Source: an uncultured Clostridia bacterium (lineage in GTDB: Bacteria > Bacillota > Clostridia > TANB77 > CAG-508). Taken from it: a stretch of DNA of 53,210 nt. Of the stretch, positions 33,249-42,332 are shown piece by piece. The number at the start of each line of letters is the position of its first letter. Position 1 is the first letter of the stretch. The notes under the pieces were generated by a model. It did no database searches. It was not told the DNA's origin and saw nothing but the letters and a program-made list of their open reading frames with translations. The stretch lies in the NCBI GenBank assembly GCA_947623465.1, contig CANQGU010000011.1:1-53210 (forward strand). The letters are read 5' to 3'. A program made the translations under genes and the position numbers.

Positions 33249-35268
33249 TTAACTTACATTTTCATCAAAATATTCTTCAATTTTTTGTTTTAATTCTTCC
33301 TTAACTTCATCAATAGTTTTTCCTTCAATTTGAGCTCCGGCAAGAGTTATATGACCTCCGCCTCCCATTCTTTCTAAGATTAATTGAACATTTATATCTC
33401 CTATTGAACGTCCACTTATTGTTATTTTTTCTCCAATATTTCCTAAGACAAATGAAGCTGTAATATTTCCTATTGATAATAGTTCGTCAGCAGATTTTGC
33501 GCATATTATATTTGCGTTTTTATCGTCTTGGTCATAAGTTGCAATTCCTATTGTATCATTTACTATTTCTGTTGTTTTTATAATTTCTGTTATTTTGTTA
33601 TAAGTTTCTAAGTCACTTTGAACCCATTTTTTAACTCTTAATATATCTACACCACATTTTCTTAAATATGCAGCTGCTTCAAATGTACGCACTCCTGTTT
33701 TAAATGTGAAGTTTTTAGTATCTACCATTATTCCAGCATATAATATTTCTGCTTCTATTTCACTAAGTTTTATTTGAACTGCTGTATATTGTAGTAGCTC
33801 TGTTACAAGCTCTGATGCTGATGATGCATATACTTCGTGGAAAGTTAATATGCTTTTTTGTATAAAATCTGGGCTTCTTCTGTGGTGGTCAATTACTGCA
33901 ATTTGACTTGTTTTTTCTAACAATTCTGGTGCTTCAACATAGCTTTCTTTATGTGTGTCAACTACAATAAGTAAAGTTTTTTCTGTTATTTTTTCTTCTG
34001 CCACTTCCTTATTTATTATTACATCTTTGTAGTCTTCTTCTTCATCTAAACTTTGTTTTACACCTTCTAAAGCCATTGTATCTGTGTTTGCAACTATATA
34101 ACTTGGCTTACCTAAACTTGATGCTAATCTATACATACCTATTGCTGAACCTAAGCTGTCTAAATCTGGGTTTGTGTGTCCCATAATTAAAACTTGTTCA
34201 TTTTCTTCTATTAATTTTTCTAGTGCGTGAGCTACTATTCTTGCTTTTACTTTTGTTCTTTTTTCAACTTCTTCTACTCTTCCACCGAAAAATTGATATT
34301 TACCATTTTGTCTAATTGCTGCTTGGTCTCCACCTCTACCAAGTACTACATCCATTGTGTCTAATGCTGATTGATACTTTTCTTTGTCTGTCTCTCCTTC
34401 ATTTGAAATAGCTATACTTAAAGTTAATTGAGTTTTTCCTTCTTTGTCTATTTCTTTTATTGTGTCTAATATATTAAATTTGTTTTCTATAATTTTTTCT
34501 AAATATTTTTGCTCAAATAAATATACGAATCTGTCTCTATCAGATTTTATTATAATTCCATCTGTCTCGTTTGCCCACTCATATATTGCTTTTTCTATTT
34601 CGGCAGCGATTCCGTGGTCTTTCGTCTATATCTATTTGTGCAATTGTTTCTTCATAGTTGTCTATCATTATAATTCCAACACAACTTTTAGAATCATTAT
34701 ATTCTTTTTGTAATTTTATATTTTCTGTTTGATCTATAAAGTATAGAATCATCATATATTTGTCTTGTTTTTTTCTTTCACGATTTCCTGATTTTACAAA
34801 TTCTCCTAATACTTTATAACTTTTGTTTTCAATATTTAATTCTTTTATTATTGATTTATCTTTTTTATCTTCTCTATTTTTTATTTCTTCGTTTATATTT
34901 TGAAGAAAATCCATTATGTAATTATTTATATTTATATTTGCAAATTCTGAAACAAATTTGGTACTTCTCCAAATTATAGTTCCATCTGTTTCTACTATTA
35001 TTAATGGCATTGGCGAATATATTAAACTGTTTTTAGCTGCTTGATTAACATTTAATGTTAAATCTTGTAAATGCTGAGATATTTCGCTTTTTCTTTTGTT
35101 ATTTGCAAAATATGTATATCCTAAAACTGCAATATATAAAATTAATGATGGTATTATTAATTTTTGATTAAATACACATATTATTATTAACAAAATAAAT
35201 ATAATTACAAGATAAATCTTAGTTCTAGACACTAAACTATCAAATAATTTTCTATTACTACTTTGCAA
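33249..35268 (-). pseudogene. gdpP: c-di-AMP phosphodiesterase GdpP, one-base frameshift
   Basis: The 5' frame (34579-35268) gives two membrane helices and a PAS domain (SPMPLIIVETDGTIIWRS) and ends IDIDERPRNRCRNRK. Dropping one base at the CC of 34612-34613 continues as RIAAEIEKAIYEWANETDGI through a degenerate GGDEF domain. The frame then runs into the DHH-DHHA1 phosphodiesterase, which is open from 34355 to 33249 (GHTNPDLDS, VIDHHRR, DTKNF, GGGGH). Corrected length is about 672 residues, normal for GdpP, and all catalytic motifs are intact. So the lesion is either a sequencing or assembly indel or a very recent mutation. GdpP degrades the second messenger c-di-AMP. Conserved position upstream of rplI-dnaB. 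Confidence 0.85.
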
Positions 35269-35395
35269 TTTATCTTCTCCTTATCTTTTTGTACTTTTTT
35301 ATTGTAATAAATACAAAATGCACAGTTTTATTTTACTACTAAAGTTACTATTTGTCAAATTAAAAAAGTCAATCTATGAGTATCTTTCTACAATT

Positions 35396-35443
35396 TAAAA
35401 AAGTTAATTACCATACAACTAGTATGACAATTAACTTTTTTAC
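35396..35443 (-). terminator. Terminator of aspS
   Basis: On the minus strand AAAAAAGTTAATTGTCATA pairs with TATGGTAATTAACTTTTTT around CTAGTTG, with the T-run inside and after the second arm. Confidence 0.8.
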
Positions 35444-35481
35444 TTGCTAAATCATTAAAATTATAAAGCAACAACATAGAA

Positions 35482-37236
35482 TTATTTATTTTCTTGTTGT
35501 ATATCTAATTTTATATGCACATCTTTTAATTGTTCTTCGCTAACCTCTGATGGAGCTCTCATAAGTAGGTCTCTTGCTTTTTTATTTTTAGGGAAAGCAA
35601 TTACTTCTCTTATATTTTCAGAATCTTCTATTAACATTATCATTCTGTCTACCCCAGGTGCTGCTCCTGCATGTGGTGGAGTTCCATATTGGAAAGCATT
35701 GTATAATGCTCCAAATTTATTTTTAATATCTTGTTCTTCATATCCTGCTATTTCAAATGCTTTTAGCATTATTTCTGGATTGTGATTTCTTACAGCACCT
35801 GATGCCATTTCATAACCATTACATACTAAGTCATATTGGTATGCTAAAATTTCTAATGGATTCATGTTATTTAGTGCATCCAATCCACCTTGTGGCATTG
35901 AAAATGGGTTATGTGAGAAATCTATTTTTCCTTCATCTGATAATTCATACATTGGAAAATCTACTATAAAACAGAATTTATATACATTTTTTTCTATTAA
36001 GTCTAAACGTTTTCCAAGTTCTATTCTAACTAATCCTGCTATTTTTTGAGCAATTTCAAATTCATCTGCTACAAAGAATATTGCAGAACCTGTTTTTGCA
36101 TTATATTCTTCTTGTAATTTTTGTTTAATATCTTCTGTTATGAATTTTGAAATTCCTCCTTGAAGATTATTTTCATTATCTATTTTTACCCATGCTAAAC
36201 CTTTTGCTCCAAATTCATCTACTGCAGTTTCTGTCATTTTGTCGAAGAATTTTCTGCCTTGTTTTTCGCCTTCAGGCACAACTATGGTTTTTATTGTTTT
36301 TCCTTTAAATGCATTAAATTCAGTATTTTCAAATAAACTTGTAACATCTTGAATAATTAATGGATTTCTTAAATCCGGCTTATCTATTCCGTATTTTTCC
36401 ATTGCTTCTTTATATGGAATCCTTATAAATGGACCCTCATCAACTTTCCAATTTGTGAATTTTTTAAATACATGTGGCACAACATTTTCAATTACTTGGA
36501 ATACATCTTCTTGTGTGCTAAATGCCATTTCAAAGTCTAATTGATAAAATTCTCCTGGTGCTCTATCTGCTCTTGGGTCTTCGTCACGGAAGCATGGTGC
36601 TATTTGAAAATATTTGTTAAACCCAGATACCATAAGTAATTGCTTAAATTGCTGTGGTGCTTGAGGAAGTGCATAAAATTCCCCTGGATTTAATCTACTT
36701 GGTACTAAATAATCTCTTGCACCCTCTGGAGATGAGTTTGCTAAGATTGGTGTTTGAATTTCATAAAAACCTAGCTCATCCATTTTGTCTCTAAGTTCTT
36801 TTAATATTTTAGAACGAAGCAAAATGTTTTTGTGTAGTTTTTCGTTTCTTAAATCTAAAAATCTGTATTCAAGTCTTAAGTCCTCTCTTGCATCAAGTTC
36901 AGAATTTATTTCAAATGGTAGTTCTGGTTTGCATTTTCCTAAAACTTCTATTTTGTTTGCTACAACTTCAATATCCCCTGTTGGCATTTTAGGATTTTTA
37001 CTTGTTCTTTCCACAACTTTTCCCAAAATGTTAATACAACTTTCTTTTACAAGTTCTTTAGACTCTGCTTGAAGTTTTTCGTCATTTATAACTATTTGTG
37101 TTATTCCGTCTTCATCTCTTAAATCTATAAATACCATTCCACCTAAATTTCTAATTTTTTGAATCCATCCTGCAAGTTCAACTTCTTCTCCTACATTTTC
37201 TATCCTAAGTTCTCCTAAATTTTTATTCCTATACAT
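35482..37236 (-). CDS. aspS: Aspartyl-tRNA synthetase
   Basis: 584 residues, the usual bacterial length with the GAD insertion domain. An N-terminal OB-fold (AGWIQKIRNLGGMVFIDLRD), class II motif 2 (FRDEDPRADRAPGEFYQLDFEM) and motif 3 (GAAPGVDRMIMLI) are present. Whether it is Asp-specific or Asx-discriminating cannot be judged; a separate asnS is encoded at 51702. No T-box is visible upstream. Confidence 0.98.
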   Translation of the reverse strand: MYRNKNLGELRIENVGEEVELAGWIQKIRNLGGMVFIDLRDEDGITQIVINDEKLQAESKELVKESCINILGKVVERTSKNPKMPTGDIEVVANKIEVLGKCKPELPFEINSELDAREDLRLEYRFLDLRNEKLHKNILLRSKILKELRDKMDELGFYEIQTPILANSSPEGARDYLVPSRLNPGEFYALPQAPQQFKQLLMVSGFNKYFQIAPCFRDEDPRADRAPGEFYQLDFEMAFSTQEDVFQVIENVVPHVFKKFTNWKVDEGPFIRIPYKEAMEKYGIDKPDLRNPLIIQDVTSLFENTEFNAFKGKTIKTIVVPEGEKQGRKFFDKMTETAVDEFGAKGLAWVKIDNENNLQGGISKFITEDIKQKLQEEYNAKTGSAIFFVADEFEIAQKIAGLVRIELGKRLDLIEKNVYKFCFIVDFPMYELSDEGKIDFSHNPFSMPQGGLDALNNMNPLEILAYQYDLVCNGYEMASGAVRNHNPEIMLKAFEIAGYEEQDIKNKFGALYNAFQYGTPPHAGAAPGVDRMIMLIEDSENIREVIAFPKNKKARDLLMRAPSEVSEEQLKDVHIKLDIQQENK

Positions 37237-37324
37237 TTAACCCAATCCTTTCTTTATATCTAAAATTTTCAATATATTGTTCTTTGTGCTTCTTTCCATT
37301 TTTTTATTTTTAGCTTTAAATTAT

Positions 37325-38296
37325 TTATCCTACAAAAAATTTATCTAAAGCTTGTATTAATTCGTCTTTGTCTTCAATTTTATTAATGCAAGTCCTAAAC
37401 TCACTAGCACGAGCCATATTTTTGCTATATACTGCTAAATGTTTTCTAAATTCTCTAATAGCAACATACTCGCATTTTTCTTGAAGTTCTAAATTAAAGT
37501 GTTTTTTTATAACCTCTAATTTTTCTTTACTGCTTACATCTTCTAGCTTTTCTCCTGTTTGTAAATAATGAATTATTTTTTGAAATATCCAAGGGTTCCC
37601 AAATGCTCCCCTTCCAATCATTATACCATCTACACCTGTTTCTTTAAGCATTTTTTCAGCAGTTAATTCATCTACAATATCTCCATTTCCTATTACAGGA
37701 ATATTTACACTTTCTTTTACTTTTTTTATAATATTTAAATCTGATTTTCCTGCGTAAAATTCAGACCTTGTTCTTCCATGAACTGTAATTGCAGATACAC
37801 CTGCTTCTTCTGCAATTTTTGCAAGCTCTACTGCAACAATATGATCTTTATCCCAACCTATTCTATATTTTAAAGTAACTGGAAGTTTAGAGTTTTTTAC
37901 TACTGTTTCTAATATTTCCTTTGCCTTTTCTAAATCTAATAAAAGTTTACTCCCATCTCCATTTTTTACAACCTTTGGTGCAGGACATCCCATATTTATA
38001 TCAACAATATCTGCAATTTGAGATACATATTTTGCAGCATATCCCATTGCTTCAATGTCAGATCCAAATATTTGAATAGCAACAGGTCTTTTCTCTCCTT
38101 TTATATTCATAAGATTTTTTGTTTTTTCGTCATCATAAAAAATAGCCTTAGAACTGACCATTTCTGTAAAAACAAGTCCCGGACCATATTCTTTACATAT
38201 TACTCTAAATGGCAGGTCTGTTATACCTGCCATTGGAGCTAAAAATATATTATTTTCTAATTTTAAATTTCCTATTTTTAATTCATGTAAATACAT
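37325..38296 (-). CDS. dusB: tRNA-dihydrouridine synthase (DusB type)
   Basis: 323 residues. FMN-barrel opening LAPMAGITDLPFR, the catalytic Cys in NMGCPAPKVVKNGDGS, ITVHGRTRSEFYAG and GIMIGRGAFGNPWIF are all present. It reduces uridine to dihydrouridine in tRNA. It lies between aspS and rodA on the same strand, with a 10-base gap to rodA, so likely cotranscribed. Confidence 0.95.
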   Translation of the reverse strand: MYLHELKIGNLKLENNIFLAPMAGITDLPFRVICKEYGPGLVFTEMVSSKAIFYDDEKTKNLMNIKGEKRPVAIQIFGSDIEAMGYAAKYVSQIADIVDINMGCPAPKVVKNGDGSKLLLDLEKAKEILETVVKNSKLPVTLKYRIGWDKDHIVAVELAKIAEEAGVSAITVHGRTRSEFYAGKSDLNIIKKVKESVNIPVIGNGDIVDELTAEKMLKETGVDGIMIGRGAFGNPWIFQKIIHYLQTGEKLEDVSSKEKLEVIKKHFNLELQEKCEYVAIREFRKHLAVYSKNMARASEFRTCINKIEDKDELIQALDKFFVG

Positions 38297-38306
38297 TAAT
38301 TGCTCC

Positions 38307-39413
38307 TTATTTCATAAACATTGTCTTCTTTCTGTTTCCACTAATATTAAGTAAAATACCTATTGCAATAAAACTTGTTAAAAGTGAACTTCCTCCATAG
38401 CTTACAAATAAAAGTGGAACTCCTGTAATTGGAAGCAATCCCATTGTCATTCCAATATTTTCTGTCATATGAAATAAAAATACTCCACTTATTCCTGCTG
38501 CTATGTATGAGCCCATATCATCTTTAGCTGTTTTTGCAACATAAAGTGATTTTGTAATTAGTATAACATACACAATTATTACACAACCCGAAACTAAAAA
38601 TCCCATTTCTTCTCCAATAACTGAATATATAAAGTCTGTTGTTTTTGGAGATAAATATCCAAGTTGAGTTTGGTTACCATTTAAAATACCCATTCCCGTA
38701 AGTTCTCCGGCTCCTATTGCAATTCTAGATTGTATTACATTATACCCTGAACCTTTAGGGTCAGATTCTGGATTTAAAAATACATCTATTCTTGTTTTTG
38801 CATGTTCTGGCAAAACAAAAAGATATATTAATGGTAAAGCAATAACTACCATTAATACTGATATAATTATATATTTTTTATCTATTCCTGATACAAATAG
38901 CATTAATATCAATGATACAATATATGTCGCTGCTGTACCAAAGTCTGGCTCTAGTATAATTAAACCTACTGGAATAAAAACTGTTAACACAACAATTATA
39001 AGTTTCCAAAAAACATTTATTTCGGTTTTTCCTCTTTCTTGCATTTTTAGCATTACAGTGGTTGTAAACAGTATTACAGAGATTTTTGCAATTTCTGCTG
39101 GTTGAAGTGAAAAACCTCCAATGTTAAACCAACTGCTTGCACCATTTATAGATTTGGTAAACAGTACTGCAATAAGTAAAATAAGAGAAATTCCATATAA
39201 TATTGGCGATAATTTTACCCATACTTCATAATTTACACAGGCCATTACTATCATTACAGCTATACTAATTCCAAGCCATATTGCTTGCTTTTTTAGTTCG
39301 TCAAAATTATTAGATTGAGTTGCAGAATATAATGCAACTAGTCCAACTATGCTAAGCAAAATACTTGCTATGAGTATCCACCACTCCATATTTTTAAAAA
39401 TTTTATTCTTCAT
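38307..39413 (-). CDS. rodA: RodA-type peptidoglycan polymerase (SEDS)
   Basis: 368 residues with about ten membrane helices. SEDS landmarks: GASSWFNIGGFSLQPAEIAK, LEPDFGTA, and GSGYNVIQSRIAIGAGELTG, ending with VPLLFVSYGGSSLLTSF. It polymerises glycan strands during cell elongation. Its start overlaps the end of minE by 11 bases, placing it in the min operon as in many Clostridia. Confidence 0.95.
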   Translation of the reverse strand: MKNKIFKNMEWWILIASILLSIVGLVALYSATQSNNFDELKKQAIWLGISIAVMIVMACVNYEVWVKLSPILYGISLILLIAVLFTKSINGASSWFNIGGFSLQPAEIAKISVILFTTTVMLKMQERGKTEINVFWKLIIVVLTVFIPVGLIILEPDFGTAATYIVSLILMLFVSGIDKKYIIISVLMVVIALPLIYLFVLPEHAKTRIDVFLNPESDPKGSGYNVIQSRIAIGAGELTGMGILNGNQTQLGYLSPKTTDFIYSVIGEEMGFLVSGCVIIVYVILITKSLYVAKTAKDDMGSYIAAGISGVFLFHMTENIGMTMGLLPITGVPLLFVSYGGSSLLTSFIAIGILLNISGNRKKTMFMK

Positions 39414-40026
39414 TTTTCTTCTCTTCTTCTAAATTTTCATTATTTTCTTTAGTTTCATTAGTGGAATCTTCAGTCTGTATATCGCTATTTTCTGTTTCAT
39501 TTTCTTTATTGTCTTCTTCACTGTTTTCTATATTTGTTTGTTCTTCATTTACATTGTTTTCTACATTGTCCACATTTTCATTTTTGCTTTCTGCTTGTTG
39601 CAAATCTCCTCTTGCTTCTATATCTTCTTCTATTTTTTCTTCTTTCTTTTGTTCTTCTTTAATTTCATTAGTTTTTGGAGGTTCTATAGATATTTTATTT
39701 TCTTGATTTGTCTTGCTTAATTTTCTTGTTTCATCTTTTATATTTATTATTGGAATATTAGCATATAATGCAGGCGCAGATTGAGCGCCATCTTCATTAG
39801 TTTGTGTTGTTAATCTAACATCCATTGCAGCTTCGTCAATATCTATATATTTTTTTATTACTTCTATTATTTCTCTTCTCATTAAGTCTAAGAAATCTGC
39901 TGATACATTTGCTCTATCTTGCATTAATACTAAGTGTAATCTCTCTTTTGCCTTGTCCTTTGAATTTGATTTTAGTAAATCCTTTTTTTTATTTTTTTGA
40001 AAAAATTTTTTTATACCTTCAAACAA
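39403..40026 (-). CDS. minE: MinE with a long acidic C-terminal extension
   Basis: 207 residues, more than twice the usual ~90. Residues 1 to about 95 are a complete MinE: amphipathic start FEGIKKFFQKNK, then KERLHLVLMQDRANVSADFL, EIIEVIKKYIDID and ANIPI. From about 100 onward the sequence is disordered and dominated by Glu, Asn, Lys and Asp, with no fold visible. The frame is open and conserved at both ends and overlaps rodA, so the tail is real translation, not read-through. MinE drives MinD pattern formation. The tail is unexplained. Confidence 0.9.
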   Translation of the reverse strand: MFEGIKKFFQKNKKKDLLKSNSKDKAKERLHLVLMQDRANVSADFLDLMRREIIEVIKKYIDIDEAAMDVRLTTQTNEDGAQSAPALYANIPIINIKDETRKLSKTNQENKISIEPPKTNEIKEEQKKEEKIEEDIEARGDLQQAESKNENVDNVENNVNEEQTNIENSEEDNKENETENSDIQTEDSTNETKENNENLEEEKKNEE

Positions 40027-40119
40027 TTTGCTTACCTCCAGTTTTATTTGCTTATGTATTTAATACATTTATATTTTTTTATTCGTTTTTTTTAGAATTT
40101 CTTTGTTTTGATTTTAATA

Positions 40120-40914
40120 CTAATCTTTTTTAAAGAAGCTCTTTATTTTTGCCCAAAATCCTTTTTCTCTACCAGGAATAGTTATTTCTATGTCTTCTCC
40201 TAATATTCTTTTTGCTATTTCTAAATATGCCTTTCCTGATGGAGCTTTTTTATTTTGGATAACTGGCTCTCCTTTATTTGTTTGCGTAATTATGTACTCA
40301 TCATCTGGAACTACTCCAATTAAGTCTATTGATAATAAATCAACTATGTCATCTACATCCATCATTTCACCTTTTTTTATCATGTTAGGTCTTATTCTAT
40401 TTATTATTAATTCTGGATTTTTTATTTCTGATGATTCTAGTAGTCCTATTATTCTGTCTGCATCTCTTATTGATGATATTTCTGCAGTTGACACAACTAT
40501 TGCTCTAGTTGCTCCTGCTATTGCATTTTTAAATCCTTGTTCTATACCTGCTGGGCAGTCTATAAGTATATAGTCAAATTCTTCTTTTAGTTTGTCTGTT
40601 AAATTTTTCATTTGTTCTTCGTTTATTGCTGATTTGTCTCTTGTTTGAGCTGCTGGTAATAAACATAAATCTTTAAATCTTTTGTCTTTGATTAAGGCTT
40701 GTTTTAGTTTGCATTTTTCTTCAACAACATCTACTATGTCATATACTATTCTGTTTTCTAGTCCCATAACTACATCTAGGTTACGAAGTCCAATGTCTGT
40801 GTCTATTAAAGCTACTTTTTTGCCTTCTAATGCTAAGCTTGCACCTAAATTGGCAGTTGTTGTTGTCTTACCAACTCCACCTTTTCCTGATGTAATAACT
40901 ATAACTTCTCCCAT
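40120..40914 (-). CDS. minD: Septum-site ATPase MinD
   Basis: 264 residues. Deviant Walker A SGKGGVGKTTTTANLG at about 9-24, LIDTDIGLRNLDVVMGLE, and the C-terminal membrane-targeting amphipathic helix (GFWAKIKSFFKKD). Membrane-bound ATPase that positions the division site with MinE. minC, usually directly upstream, is absent; the upstream neighbour is the divergent splB. Confidence 0.98.
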   Translation of the reverse strand: MGEVIVITSGKGGVGKTTTTANLGASLALEGKKVALIDTDIGLRNLDVVMGLENRIVYDIVDVVEEKCKLKQALIKDKRFKDLCLLPAAQTRDKSAINEEQMKNLTDKLKEEFDYILIDCPAGIEQGFKNAIAGATRAIVVSTAEISSIRDADRIIGLLESSEIKNPELIINRIRPNMIKKGEMMDVDDIVDLLSIDLIGVVPDDEYIITQTNKGEPVIQNKKAPSGKAYLEIAKRILGEDIEITIPGREKGFWAKIKSFFKKD

Positions 40915-40954
40915 AATTTTTGTTCTTCCTTTCTTAGGATTTTTTGCTTTTTAT

Positions 40955-40983
40955 ATAATATAATGGATTTTCGAAAAAGTCAA
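40955..40983 (-). promoter_or_regulatory. Promoter of minD-minE-rodA
   Basis: TTGACT (40983-40978) and TATTAT (40960-40955) on the minus strand, 17-bp spacer. It shows that minD is the first gene of its transcript, so minC is not hidden in the operon upstream. Confidence 0.75.
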
Positions 40984-41065
40984 TAATTTGACATAAAAAA
41001 CAGAAAAAAATTCTGACGATGAATTTTATTTAAATAAAATTTTATTAATTGGTTAAAATAATTTT

Positions 41066-42095
41066 ATGGATAATAAAACTTTTAAGCCACAGGCTATTTA
41101 TTTTGAAAAAAATATTGAAAATTATACTTTAGGAAAAGAGCTTTTAGAAAAATATGAAAATATACCAAAATATGAAATTGAAAATCACAATAATATTGAA
41201 GAGATGAGAAAAAAGCAGAATAAGGATTTTCCATATATGAAAGCTAATTTAATTATTGGAACAAGAAAGACTCATAAATTCGTACCTAATCACAAAGTTT
41301 CTGACTATTTAGTGCCTTACACTTCTTCTCGGTTGTACTGCAATGTGTTTGTATTGTTATTTAGTTTGTAATTATAACAAATGTGCATATTTAAGACTTT
41401 TTGTAAATAGAGAAGAAATGCTTGATAAAATAATTAGAGTTGGAAATAAAGATTTTGCTGAAAATCAAAAAGAATCAGTTTTTGAAATTGGAAGCAATAG
41501 TGATCTAATTTTAGAAAATACTATTACAAACAATCTAGTATGGACAATTGATAATTTTGCAAGTGATCCTGAACAAAAAGGCTTACTTACTTTTCCAACA
41601 AAATTTGATATGGTAGATAGTATTTTAGATTTAAATCACAATGGCAAAGTAATTGTAAGGATGAGTGTAAATCCTGACGAAATAATAAATAGAGTTGAAC
41701 TTGGAACCTCAAGATTAGCAGGAAGAATTGAAGCAATAAATAAATTAAAAGATGCTGATTATAAAATTGGTATTTTGATTGCACCTGTCATTTTTGTAGA
41801 AAACTGGCAAGAACTATACGAGGATTTAATAAAAAAACTTTCTTTAGAACTTTCGGATAAAGTTAAAAAAGATGTGTTTTTCGAAGTTATTTTTATGACT
41901 TATAGCTATGTTCATACTAAAATAAATGAAGAGGCTTTTCCTAATGCTATTAATTTATATGATAAAAATTTAATGACAGGTCGAGGACGTGGAAAATATA
42001 TGTATAAAAAAGATTTAAGGATAGATGGCGAAAAATTTTTTAGAGAAAAATTAGCAAAATATTTTCCAGATAATAAAATTATATATATTGTGTAA
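41066..42095 (+). pseudogene. splB: Spore photoproduct lyase, frameshifted at the radical SAM motif
   Basis: The first frame gives 88 residues ending VPYTSS. One extra base (the C at 41330) shifts the frame; without it the sequence reads GCTAMCLYCYLVCNY, the SplB radical SAM motif, and continues to 42095, about 342 residues in total, the family length. The rest (RLFVNREEML, FEIGSNSDLILENT, KTHKF in the first part) matches SplB well. It would repair the spore photoproduct during germination. The ribosome site is weak. Either an assembly indel or a real inactivating mutation. Confidence 0.85.
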
Positions 42096-42116
42096 ATTAA
42101 TACAACTTTTTAGTGA

Positions 42117-42312
42117 ATTTAGAGTATATTTATTTTTTAATATAAATGGCTTAATACGTAATTTAAAAAATTCTAAGCATAATTTTTGGCACCCTTTCAC
42201 TAATAATTTTCTTTTTAAGAAAATTAAGCGAACATTTTCCAAAAATTATGCAAAGAATTTCTAGAATTACTCCTATCACACACTTATATTAAAAAATAAA
42301 TATACTCTAAAT
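42117..42312. mobile_element. 196-bp palindromic (MITE-like) element
   Basis: Perfect 29-bp terminal inverted repeats (42117-42145 starting ATTTAGAGTATATTT, and 42284-42312). Inside are AAATTCT/AGAATTT, CATAATTTTTGG/CCAAAAATTATG and the central hairpin AATTTTCTT/AAGAAAATT, so the whole unit folds as one nested palindrome. It has no gene. It fills the gap between convergent splB and topB. No clear target-site duplication is seen. Confidence 0.6.
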
Positions 42313-42332
42313 CCACCAAAAAATTTTTTATT

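Noticed and set aside
34444..34713. Plus-strand frame over the gdpP frameshift
   Set aside because: The minus strand across this interval reads as PAS/GGDEF sequence of GdpP after correcting one base, so the plus frame is incidental.
37237..37324. T-box leader for aspS or asnS
   Set aside because: The upstream gaps are too short and show no T-box signature or antiterminator.
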